This document shows positions 44,021-56,300 of a DNA stretch of 64,000 bases, one piece after another; within the stretch, counting starts at the first letter, position 1, and every line of letters begins with the position of its first letter. The notes below the pieces were generated by a model, which was not told the DNA's origin, did no database searches, and saw only the letters and a list, made by a program, of their open reading frames with translations. Both the position numbers and the translations under genes were made by a program. Where the stretch lies: the NCBI GenBank assembly GCA_030490835.1, contig CM059972.1:10632264-10696263 (forward strand), written 5' to 3'. The DNA is from Annona cherimola. Its lineage: Eukaryota; Streptophyta; Magnoliopsida; Magnoliales; Annonaceae.

Positions 44021-46860
44021 TGTTGTCGCCGCCGTTTCGCTTGAACTGCTGCGGGTCGAAGCAGACAGACGAACGTCTGCGATGACTTCGCCTTTTCAGC
44101 ATCTCTCTTCCCTTTTTATTTTCTCCACGGGCGGAGACACCCGCATGCTAAGCCGGTGCACCCGTTCTGCATCGATCTTGCAATATCTGGTCTTCAAGTT
44201 AAGTTTAAGCGGTTAAAATGTTTTTTTTTTTATTTGATAGCAAGCAGTTAAAATGTTTTATATCTACATGGATTCAACAAAGTGGGTATATTTCAAAATA
44301 AAGTTCACAAGTGCAGGCGATTTTGCAAAATCGGTCAAAAGTTATTGAAAAGAAATATGCAAATGCAAATAATCCCCAAATTGCTCACATCGATTTCAAT
44401 ATTTTCCAGATACAATCGTATAGCTTTTTCTTTTTTATGATACAATATCTTCTTTTTCATCTGATTGTTATATATTAAGTCTATAAACCCTTAGACATTT
44501 ATATTAAGTCTAACAGGAAAGATAATTGCTCTTAAGATAGGCATATGCTCCCACGTACACGAGGACGCCAGCACAAAAGCTCGCGGGTGCTTTGAAAATT
44601 TTCGCCCCTCTCGGTTGGTATTGTATAGCCTATTTTGTATTTACGATGTTGAGGCAAATATGGATGAGATGCACAGAATTGCGTGCTTTGTAACATGAAC
44701 GGTTTAGATTTATTATCGGAAACTAAATTCATCAGATATTCATAGAAGAAAAGGTGGGAGGCGTCCGCATAAAGCCCTGACCGAAAGTGGAAGTCGTTGA
44801 ATCCAACCACCGGCGGTTGCGACGTGTTACTCAGAAGTTTGAACGCGGTTTTAATCGTGCCCATCGCATGCGATTGGTACTGCGTTAACAGTATTTTTGA
44901 CGCAGCCATGGGAAATTTATTTATTTTTTGAGCTTACATCTTTGAATAACATCATAGATCGTGGAAAATTTTGTCCAAGTCACAAACGAATAGACAGGTT
45001 TCAAAAGTTTTTTTCATTATTTACTTTATAGTTTTATATTTTTTAACTATCTAATTATTTTATTTTTGTATATTGTTATTTTTATCTTTCAGTATTTTTT
45101 CACGTTTTTTATACGACCATCTTATCTAATTTATTTCCATTTTCTTTACTCTTAATTATTGCCCCAAACATGTTATCGATTGATTTCTGTAATTTCAGTC
45201 TTTTTAAGGGTATGGATAATGGATCTGATGGTACTCGTGCATGGGCAGGCAAGATCCATGCCCGCGAATGCACGTGGTCTTTGCAGCGCTTTGTCAGTGA
45301 ACGGAAAGAAACCGGCTTGCTTAGGCGCAAAGCTCCGCTGCAGACCGCCGGACCCCATTCGCTCCTTGCGGTTGCTTGCTTTTGATTTCAGCGGGTTCCG
45401 ACGGGGACGGCTTCGAATTCCCACCCCTCTCTGTGTAAAGTATCCTTAAAAAAAGAGGATATTTTGATTTTATTAAGAAATTTTCACTGTATATAATATA
45501 TAATTTAATTGGTAAAATAGAATTTGAAGTAAATATATTAAGCGAGAAATTGAAAATTTTATATTATACGTAACATCTACCGACAGATTTATATATTCTG
45601 AATTGTCAGCATATATATATGTAGTTCGGTCTAAAAAATCTTTTTATGTTGCTAAATGTATCGGATATTTTCTGTTGTGTTACATATGTAATAATTTCTG
45701 ATATTTAATTTATATTGATCTACATTATATTCTAAAAATTTTAAACTAACAAATACTAATTTTTCAGTATAATCTCCACTCACAGCGATGGGAATTCAGT
45801 TCACACCGAAGCCGTCCACGGGCCGACGGCTGGCTGTCGTGGGCGTGGGTTTCTAAATTCTAGCGCGAATTAGGACGTGGCAGATGAAAGCCAACACGAC
45901 CACTCAACGACTGATCAGTGATGGGCTTTCATGCAATGCGAGCATGCGACACGCCGACACGATTCTCTCGCAGCCCGTTCACACATGCTGCTAGTACTCA
46001 GTGTACCGCTTGCTGCATTGCTTGCGTGACACGGAAGCCAGCGCATTTTAATCAGGACTGCATTTCGGTTCCACAGCCCGGTCCCAAAATTAAGTTTGAA
46101 TTTTATTTTTAAATTTTTTTTTCAAATTATACCTAATTTCACTCCGACACAAAGAAACTTGAAATTAATACTGAATTTACATCCACTCTATAAAAACTTT
46201 ACCCGATCTAAACATAATATTCTTCTTAATTTATTAAAATACTTATATTTGTTTATGCATTAAGAATTGTAATTATAATTATAATAAAAGTTATTTCATA
46301 TAATTATAACCTAATTAAACAGTAAAATATTTATTCTAAAACTTAAATGCTATATACATTTTTCCATAAAAGTTGAATACATTACAACTATATTAGCTTT
46401 ATTTGTAAACAATCATAAAATATATCGATTCTTTAAAATTATTATATATACTAATTAACTATGACTTATATAAATTTTGCTTTTATTAAACTTTAGATAG
46501 TAATTTTATATAATTTTATTTATTCTTTTTACCTTGATTGCTATGTTTAAATTCATTACATTCATTATATTTAGAATTGTCTTTTAATTAATAGATCAAC
46601 TTTAATCAAAAGTAAAAATATTATAGGTCATATAAATATATTCACATGTAAATTATTCATGTGTGAATGCAATAATGTTTAAAAATTTTGTTATCTCAAT
46701 CGGTAATCTCAATTTCTATTGATTTGAGAGTGAACTGAATTTCATTGTGAAATTAAGATTGAAATTAATGACAACTCAATCCAAACTTAACTTGAATCCA
46801 AATTCTAATTTTTTAGAATTTAAGTTTAGCTAAAATCGGTATAAGTCGACTCAAACTACT
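44021..46860. other. intergenic DNA with two GC-richer islands
   Basis: No gene is recognised with confidence. The first ~150 bp are the leader and promoter of the minus-strand GPI-protein gene. A 125-codon open frame at 44532-44909 (-) begins MAASKILLTQYQSHAMGTIK and has mixed composition; I recognise no family and list it only as a candidate. About 45210-45440 is unusually GC-rich with several overlapping open frames, suggesting inserted DNA. About 45785-46085 is a second GC-rich island. The rest, to 46860, is very AT-rich. Confidence 0.4.
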
Positions 46861-46883
46861 CTTCTAATTTTAATAAGCGGTTG

Positions 46884-47167
46884 CCAACCGAGTCGTGCTC
46901 GGTTGGTGGCCGTAGCAGTAATAAGGCGTTTGCGGAGCTGTGGTCGTGGGTTCGAATCCCACGTTGGGATTTCGGCAAAAAAAAAATGGTGTGAGAGCTG
47001 TTGTCTCCCTTTGGCTTGGTGGAATTTGTGTCTTCCTAATTCTTTGGTGGAGCTGTGTTTCCAGATTTTTTTGGAAGAGTTATGTATCTCCGTATTTGTA
47101 AGAATGTCTGAGAACTTCAATGTAATATGTGTTGAGATGTATGCAAATATAACTATAAAAAAAAAAA
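46884..47167 (+). mobile_element. tRNA-derived SINE
   Basis: The 5' part resembles a tRNA head: an A-box-like GTGGCCGTAGCAGTAATAAGG (21-base span; core TGGCCGTAGCAG) and a clear B-box GGTTCGAATCC at 46949-46959 inside a GTGGG/CCCAC stem. A tRNA-unrelated body and an A-rich tail (about 47156-47167) follow. Imperfect target duplications flank it: TTTAATAAGCGG (46869-46880) and TTTAATGAGCGG (47168-47179), one mismatch in 12. This arrangement is diagnostic for a SINE. The family may be Au-like, but I cannot confirm it. Confidence 0.75.
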
Positions 47168-48372
47168 TTTAATGAGCGGCTGGTACTTGCAGTTAATGAT
47201 TGTACGAATGTCACGCAACTAGAAGTTTTTCCATCCTTGGGTGGCCTGACGACTCTTTTTATGAATCTTATTCATCCGCGTCACTTGTCGAGTTCTCATG
47301 TTAGATGCCAGAGAAGGTTGCTAATCTTCATTTAAGAGAGATTAAATTTCTATCGGTTTTTGAAAGCAACTAAAATATTAGGCCCTTACATACAATACTC
47401 TGTTGGTGTGTGATTTTATTAAATGCACTTTAATTAGTTTGGTTAGATATTTATCCCCGCAGCTTAGCAAATACTAGGCTTGAGCAAGTACTGGCTATCA
47501 AGTTTTCCTTCCCGATAGGTGGGATTCAAGGAACTTTATGGGACAGAAAAATGAGGTGGAGAAATAATTAATGATGTGAATTGAGAATAAAAAAAATATG
47601 AAAAATTATATTAAATGAAGGCGAACACCCTTTAAAATAGTGCCCGCATACGAAATCATGCACCAATAGAATATTCTTAATATTATTTGCAAACAAATAT
47701 GCTTTATGATTTAAACGATATTATAAGTATCGTCGTTTTTTACATAACAAACCCCATAATGTCATTGTAGACACCCTTACCTTATAGCCAAATAAAAATA
47801 AGAAAAATTATATACAAAAAATAATATATATGGACTAAAATACAAGCCCAGCTAATTAACTACAGATGTGCTTATAAACAACAACTCACGAAGAACTAGC
47901 CTCAGTGAGGTAGAAAACTAAGCCCCAACTAGACTGACAGACTTGAGAATAGCAGTCCATCAAAGGTCAAGGCTCTCAGTAAGCCTCAACAGCAAGGGCC
48001 CACTGGAGCAAAACCTCCGGCAGCCTACCAAACTTTCCCACTCTTCAGCACGCCCAGTAACGGCCCACTTGAAGCAAAATGTGAGCAACTATAGCTCACC
48101 TCCAGCCAAGTAGAAATGTGGGCAATAACAACTCTTTTCTAGTTATGCAGAAATGTAGTAACTAGATGTTTTACCAACCTAGTTAAAGGTGCGGTAGTAT
48201 GCCATTATCCAAAACATGTGAAGGACCTCTCACATTTTGGCAGCAGCAGCAAGCTCTCTAATAAATAGAGGAGCATCTCAACAGCAGACACCCGAAAGGG
48301 AGAGTGAAAATAGTTCTGCAGTTGGGTTTTTCTTGCCAACCCTCCTGCACTCTATTTTCAATCTCAGAGCTA

Positions 48373-48923
48373 TGAGTGTAAATAGGGCTAGTTATAACTT
48401 GAACCCGACTAACCCAACCTAATTTATAATATGATTGTGTTATGCATTTTTAAAAAAATAAATTTTATAACCCGATTTGAATTGACCCGATTTCAAACGT
48501 GGGTTAGTTTGGGTTGGATGATTTTCATCAACCCAACCCGACTTAACTCGATTTCATATATTAGTACACAATATAATAAGTTATTAATAAATAGTCTTAC
48601 ATTAGCAAATAATACGTAGAAATTAACTAGACATTATTGATTTGAAATATTATTATTTAGCACTTATATCATTGTATAAGTCATAAATTGAAAAGTATGC
48701 ATATAGAAATGATTAATTTTTATTTTTCACATAAATTTTTATTTTAAAATAGATTTAATTAAGCAAAATATTTTTAAATATTATATATTTATTAACCCGA
48801 TTTCTTACCCGAGCAAAATCGATTTATATAGGATTAAAATGGGGTTGAAAATAGGGTTGGGTGGAGATTTCATAAGGTGCGTTAGGGTTGTGTTTACCTT
48901 AACCCGAACCGATTTACACCTCT
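48373..48923. mobile_element. hAT-like non-autonomous element
   Basis: Ends TATGAGTGTAAATAGG and CCGATTTACACCTCTA are imperfect inverted repeats. Subterminal motifs AACCCGACTAACCCAACC at the left and GGGTTGGGTGGAG / AACCCGAACCGATT at the right resemble the GGGTT-rich hAT elements in the SCY2 and APL introns. The flanks (ctCAGAGCTA and ctCACAGCTA) hint at a target duplication but do not abut both ends cleanly. Confidence 0.5.
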
Positions 48924-50402
48924 ACTACTCACAGCTAGTTTTTTTTTAACTTTCTTTTCAACTTCTAGCCTTTACTATCCAGCCTTACAACTCTATAATC
49001 AGATTCTGTTTTGTCTTGTTTCTCATTTCGATTGCCATGTCCACATAACTGCTTTAGATCAAGTACCAACTCCTGTTATAATGGCTTGATCTTGAGGTCA
49101 AAATCTAACCTCTGTAGAGACCAGTGCTTTATATTCAATGAAGCGGGATCTGATCTTAATTTTGCAAATTTTTTAGCTATTGCAGTTGTGTATGCACGGT
49201 ATGATTTATTCGATCAATTACTAACACTTTCAGTGTTCTAGAGTTACAACTAGTTTGGTTTATGCCACTCAGCCACCTCCAGCAAGACACACAACTATTA
49301 TGGTAAAGAATTCATAGGGGAAGTGCTGACACTTTGATATTATTTAAAGAATATTTTACTAGCAGATTCTATTTCATAAGAATGCAGGGTCCCAAAGCAT
49401 ATACGGCTGATTTAGATGTCTGGAGTCTAAAATCCGAGCCAATGTACTTTTTTCTGCAAATATTCGTTTTCTGTGAATGTGCTTCTATTTAATGAGAACC
49501 ATAGGTCCCAACTGCTCTGATCAAATCCAAGTTTACAAGGCTAGAGAAATACTCTAACCCATTGTTGCGCTCACGTGGGGTGCTACACTCATAAAACCAT
49601 AACAAACCCCATACAAGAAATGCTAGTACGCATTCCTCGTGTTTTTAAAAAAGATCTGAAATACCCTCAGTTATACTTCTTTTTTCCTACGATGAATTCA
49701 GTCTTAAAGAAAAAGGCTTCAATAACGCGACGAATGTAGTTGTAAGATGGTCATTGTCTAACTGACCGTGCCAGTGCAGCATTACTGGGCGGACTCAGGA
49801 TAGGATTTCAACTAAGAAAATGTGCCAGAAAAAAAAAGAATAAAAAATAATAACGATAAGAAGGACGAAAACCATCCTCAAACAAAAAATAATAATAAAA
49901 AAGGACGAAATCCAATGGGCCTGGGTCGAACAATGCTGACCGTCCAAAACACTTGTGAGGACCCCGAAGATTTTGCCATTAGCTTGGCCGATCTTACAAG
50001 AATATTCTAAAATTCTAACCCTTTTGTTTTTCCTCCCATCTTTGTCTCTCTCTCAAATGGAATTGTTATTTTGTGATGATCGTAACAAACGACCACATGA
50101 CGAGTTGAATTGTTGCAGCAGGGTCGTTTTTGTAACTCCGCCTCTTTGTTTCGGGAAGAACCACAAAAGAAACGGGGAAACTGGTGGACGGTGTTGAGTT
50201 TGGATAACGTGGCGAGACTAATTTGAGCTACATTCAGAAACTCCGCTCTCATTGGTTCTCCCTCCCTCCCTCACCACCACCCTCAACTTTTTTATTATTA
50301 TTTTTTAAAAAACTCCTTCCCCTGCTTTCCACTTGCTTTCAGACTCTATTTGGGAGCTCTCCAACTCTACTTCTACAGATTGTTCGTACATTCATTCCAT
50401 TA

Positions 50403-50430
50403 GCTGCTGCTGCTGCTGCTGCTGCTGCTG
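50403..50430. repeat. GCT trinucleotide repeat upstream of the APL start
   Basis: About nine GCT/CTG units lie 18-45 bp before the chosen APL start codon. In the APL frame they would encode a poly-Ala tract if translation began at the upstream in-frame ATG (50223). Confidence 0.9.
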
Positions 50431-50447
50431 AATTCTCGGGCAAAAAA

Positions 50448-52853
50448 ATGGCATTTTCGACCGATGGTCGAATTGCTCTCTCGGCTGCCGGCAGTTTGTC
50501 AGGCAGCACGGGGCTGGCCTGGAGGAATGGGACGGCGACTGCCACCTCCTTCGGCAATGGACAAATGATGGGAAAGAAGCTGGAGCGGAAAAAGCAAATT
50601 GGCATTGGCCGGGCCGAGAAACCCAACAAGACCCGAGGCCGTGTGTTCATGTCATTGACAGCTGATGTAGCAGGTGAGCTTCAGGTGAGCCCCCCTCTTC
50701 CGTGCAGCAACTTCCAAAACGAACATCATTCCAATATTGCATGGATTCGACGGATGCATGTGTTGGTTTTGCTATTGCAGGTGAGAAATTTCGATATGGA
50801 AAAGAGGGACCCAAGGACAGTGGCGGCAGTGATTCTAGGCGGAGGTGCTGGCACTCGTCTTTTCCCGCTCACCAAGCGCAGAGCCAAACCTGCTGTAAGT
50901 TTCGCACTACTCTTTTGGTAATGGGCCTAGGGTGCAACTCGGGTCGGGTTATACTGTGTTTGAGTGAACCCAAACCCTAAGCCAACCGGGTTGGAGTAAA
51001 CCCAAACCCAAACCCTAAGAATGTAATTCGGATTCGGACCGGGTTCGGGTCGGGTTCGCATTGGTTTTGGTTTGGTTTCGGGTTTGAATTCGGGTTACCA
51101 ATAAACTATTTTTTTCCAAATTCAGTTGTAATCTAAAAGAAAATTATTGAAATATACATACATGTGTTTATGAAGTCAAGCCTCACGCTGAATTCTACAA
51201 GATACTTTCAAAGAATTCTGCAACATCATGCTGAATTCTACAATATTCTTTGAATGAATTCTGCAAGCAATTTTTCAGCACCCTATAGACACAAATAAAT
51301 GACAAATTAGTTAGTTTTATGACTAGTTGGTCATTTCTATTTAATAGCTAATGGAAATGACTCAAGTATACCAAATAGAAAATGAACATATCATACCAAC
51401 TTTGTAGTTGAAACTAAACATTATCGTACAAATTGCTGAAATTGAATTCAAACTGAATATTTATCATACAAATTGCTAAAGTAAAAATTGACCACTTGTC
51501 ATACCAATAAACTTAAAATATGAATCAAATTTATACTACAATCCGAAATTCAAATTAACAGATTTCTCGTACTAATAGAAAGCATAATATGAAATAGATT
51601 TATCATGTCGACTCAAATTCAAATATAATCCACATAACAGTTATTCAAAGTAACTAAATCTAAATACATTAAGCATAATTGTTCAACATTCTAATCTAAT
51701 TTAAGTGCAATCCAAATTTAAAATGACAATATAAACAAATCTCAAGTTTAAATAAGTTTATATCTACTTTTAAACAAATTCAAATTTCAAATGAGTTCAT
51801 GTCTCCAAAGTTTCCAAAAAAACTAAAAAACTATTCGAAGACTTCCAAGTAATTTCTCTCTTGATTTTCATCTACATTTCTAATGTCAAGTTCTTCCTCC
51901 TCGATTTACATATTTGAAAATAATATGCATCAACCGAGACGAAAAAATACATGCAACTGTTAATAATAAGAAGATAATAATTATAAAAAATCATCCTAGA
52001 AATTAAGTTACCTCAAGTATGCTTTGATAATGAAGAAAGAGGTGATTTGTCTGAATTAGAGTTAGTAATGCCTAAAACATGTATATATATATTAATATTA
52101 CAAAAAACATGTATAATTGATGAAAAAATTATATAAACTACACCGGGTTCGGACCGGGTCGGGTTGTGGTACCGGGTTGGTGCGAACCCGGTTTTGGTTT
52201 CGGGTTTCTACGGGTCGGGTTGAAACCGAGTTTATTTTGGAAAATTTTTAAAAATAAAACACATTTTTTGTTTTGATACCGGGTCGGGTCGGGCGGGTTC
52301 GGACCGACCCGGGTACCAAGTTGCACCCCTAGCCCCAGTACCAAGCCCAGCGCTAGTTATTTGCAGCGACCAAGACAGCCATAATCATCCTAGAGATTAG
52401 AAAATGCCTAAGGGTTATTTGCATTATTGCATGATTATATACATCATCATGTATTCTAAGCTAAAATACAATATTCATTTATTTTATCTTATTCTAATTT
52501 TTATTTAGTTTGCTCTTCATAAGTACGTTTCCCTAATTGCATTTAATCTATATATCAAGTTTTTATCATTTTATAATATTTTATAATATTTATTTTTTAT
52601 TTTTGAAAAAATCACCAATTTTAAGGACATTTAAGTCATTTTTTACCCTTTAAAACCCGATTTAAAAAATCAGAAATAAATATCTAAAAAATATAACTAA
52701 TTATAAAAATAAATAAATGTATATCCATGTATATAATCAAGCTTCATTTGCATTTGACTCCCCATCTTTTCTGAATTTTGCTAATTTTCTTTCTTTAATG
52801 AATCACCTTTAAATAAAGAAAATGATTGCCAGAAGACATTACGGTGTATTTTC

Positions 52854-52887
<34 letters not shown>

Positions 52888-53274
52888 CCTCGGTTGACAT
52901 TGATGCCTGAGAAATGGATAAATGCTAAGAGAGGCGAAGAAGATAATTGTGCATTATATATTCTTGCAATTTGGCTCTCAATTCTCATACCGTCATACGA
53001 ACTGTGTGACTTTTCTTTTGTTATCTTTGCATATTTTGAATGTTCTTCCCCATTTCAATATCAGGTTCCCATTGGAGGTGCTTATCGATTGGTTGATGTG
53101 CCGATGAGTAACTGCATCAACAGTGGGGTCAGCAAGGTTTATATTCTCACCCAGTTCAATTCCGCGTCTTTAAATCGCCACATTTCGCGTGCTTACAACA
53201 TCGGTAATGGAGTCAACTTTGGAGATGGTTTTGTTGAGGTAACCAACTCTAGCTTCATCTTTTCTAGTACATGA

Positions 53275-53314
<40 letters not shown>

Positions 53315-56300
53315 TATATTTAGGTGCAGCACAATTGGGCCATAATTATGGTGTAGTGGCGTTAAAATAGGCATCAATGGTTATAAAATTATAATCTATA
53401 CGGTGCAGTGACATCAAAATGGGCCTCACATGATCATAAAATTATAATCTAATTTACCTATTGTATTTAGAATAATGTATTTTGTTACTATACTAAGTTT
53501 AATCTTAATCGGATATGTGAACGGACCCCATCTGAAAATGATATAATTTCAACGTAATAAAATAGTTTGATGTAAATAACCACTTTAAAGTGGTTTTTTC
53601 AACATGCAAATCATTTGCTATAAAATTTATATATAGATAAATGATTGTATAAAGTTTCATTGCATTTTAATATGTGTAGAGTTCTTTTTGGGCAAATGTA
53701 CCGTTGCCACTGAAATAGCTCTCTCTTTCTATATATATATATATATATATGCCTACTCAAACCCAATACTTTAATTGAAATGTGCTGATCATGAATACTT
53801 TTCAAAGCTAAAGTTTATGCGTCTTAAGCCTTTATTTTTCACTTGTTTAAGAGAACATTCATAAGTGAAAGCTACCAAGAAGCAGTCCTTTCATGTATCA
53901 GGTTCTGGCAGCCACCCAAACACCAGGAGTGACGGGCCAGCTATGGTTCCAGGGGACTGCTGATGCCGTAAGACAGTTTCATTGGCTTTTTGAGGTACAA
54001 AGCATTCTGATGCTTAGCTCATTAATATTGCTTTCTCTCAATCAATTTTTGCTCCTCCTATTCCATTTTCCCCCTCTTTCAATATGTGTCTTCTTCTTCC
54101 CTTTTCGTTTTTCAAGTTAATAGTTGAAGTAACATAATCTCCAGGGTTCTATGCAACTCCAGTTGTCATTAAAGAAATAAAAACTAACAAATTTATAAAG
54201 AAAGATATTATCAAAATTCATAGTGGATGTCAAAAGTAAGATTATTATATATGTCAATGCAAAGTTTCTTTTCAAAATATTTTTAATTTAATCCAGTGAG
54301 CCAATCATTGAAATGGGCTGGTTCTATTCCAAAATTATTAGCTGAGGCAGAAAGTCTTTTCTCATGCATACAAACTAATAACTCTGCAAGCCACTTAACA
54401 ATGTGAGACTTCTATATTTACGGTAACACTTCTCTTCACGTCTTGGAGAAGATGTAAACACGTCATAAAATGGGACAAACATAAATGTTTGACTTCAGTA
54501 CTGAATTAAAATTGGCCGGTTCTTTCTTTCTTTACTATCCGAATTAAAATTCCATATTTGTAAGTTAGGTTATAACAAAAGATACCCCAATGGTTATTGC
54601 GGCTTCTGTGAATTCCAGTTAAGCTGTTGTCTAAACACTGTTCAACCCTCTGATAAAGGTTGATAGAAATTATAATTTAAGACTCTGAACTCGTAGGTCC
54701 AAACCATTTTATAAAGCTGTTGACTATTTTTCTGTAGGATGCTAGAAGCAAGGATATTGAAGACATATTAATTCTCTCTGGGGATCATTTGTATCGTATG
54801 GACTACATGGACTTTGTTCAGGTATGATACAACATGCTATTTACTTCCACTTTAATTTCATAAAGACAAATTAACGTTAATTTTGTTCAAATCTTTTTTG
54901 ATTCTCATCATCAAAATCATATACCCATTCTTTGGTCTGTTTTGCGTCATGGGCATAAGACATTCATCTTTGACTTTTGTGGGGGTTACTCTATTGACTC
55001 TTTTATTTTTTGGCTAATCTACTATTGTTTTCAGAATCATCGAAAAAGTGGTGCAGATATTAGCATCTCGTGCGTACCTATGGATGACAGGTATTAATTT
55101 AAAAAGAAAAAACTGATTTCTACATTTGTGTAACTGAATGTTGTTTACTCCAAATATTTGCAGTTGCATTCAAATTTTTTGTCTATGGTATTGGAACAGT
55201 AACTATTCATTCAACCGCTGCAAATTAAAAGCAGGTAGATGCATGGCATGCACGAAAATGTTATCTTGAAGTAGATTTTGCTGAGATTGACAACTGGGTA
55301 TACTTGCTTATATTTTTAGGTGGATAATTCAAAAGGCATGCAGAAATGTGGTTCAACATGAAGAATGTCTGAAACGACAATGTTTCCAACCTGCTCATTT
55401 TTGGCCCTGGTTTATCAACTCAGATTGTTAGCGAGTTTGGTTTTCTCTGCATTGACTTCGTGTTTGAGTCACAACCTGACCTTGTTGATTCTCATCTTTA
55501 AACACAACAAGTTGCATTAGATAATTAGCTAAAAAGACTTACATAAGCCCCAAATTTCCATGCCTTATGTCGTGGTTGTCATCATCATCATCATCAGTCT
55601 CTCTCATATAGACACAGTATCTTGAATGATGAGTTAAGTTGCAATATTTCATAGACACTCAAAAATTTTGCATTTCCTACACCACCATTTTTACCCTCAT
55701 TTTCATTATCTCTCCTTTGTTTGAAGTAATTTATTAAAAAAAATCCTTTTGGAAATAGCCTTTTCATTGGTTGGGCTTAGAATTGTTTCAATTTTTGCTT
55801 TAAACTGCTGCTTGTTTACAATACTTTTCTTTTCCTGTAGTCGTGCCTCGGACTTTGGTTTAATGAAGATAGACAGCAAAGGAAAGGTCCTTTTCTTTAG
55901 CGAAAAGCCTAAAGGAGAAGACTTAAAGGCAATGGTAAGATCACTCACATTTAAACGGACGCTGGTTCAATGCACCCGGGTGTACTTCACCCTTTTTTTT
56001 TTTTTTGAAATTTTTTTTACACAATTGTTAATCTAAGTGTATTTAACATGCGTATAAATTATTATTATTTTTGGAGATTTTTAGATATTTTTTTCGAATT
56101 TTTTAAAATCAGTGGCATTTTTAGTAATTTTAAATTACTAAAAATGCCACTGATTTTAAAAAATTCGAAAAAAAAATCTAAAAATCTGTAAAAATGGTAA
56201 AAATTTCTACACATGTTAAATACACTTATATTAACATTTTCATAAAAAAAAAATAAAAAAAAAATAAAAAAAGGTGAAGTACACCTGGGTGCATTGAGGC

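Larger units (their letters stand above)
47180..50447. other. repeat-rich intergenic DNA and APL promoter
   Basis: No protein gene is recognised. About 47840-48370 is GC-richer and promoter-like, with a TATA-type TAATAAATAGAGGAGC near 48259-48274, possibly a piece of an LTR. About 48373-48923 is a DNA transposon (own entry). About 48925-49320 continues the sequence broken by that element. About 50010-50447 is the APL upstream region, with pyrimidine-rich tracts and a GCT repeat. Confidence 0.4.

Noticed and set aside
46884..46970. A functional tRNA gene
   Set aside because: B-box is good but the A-box and acceptor stem are poor, and a long body with A-tail and target duplications follows; a SINE explains it better.
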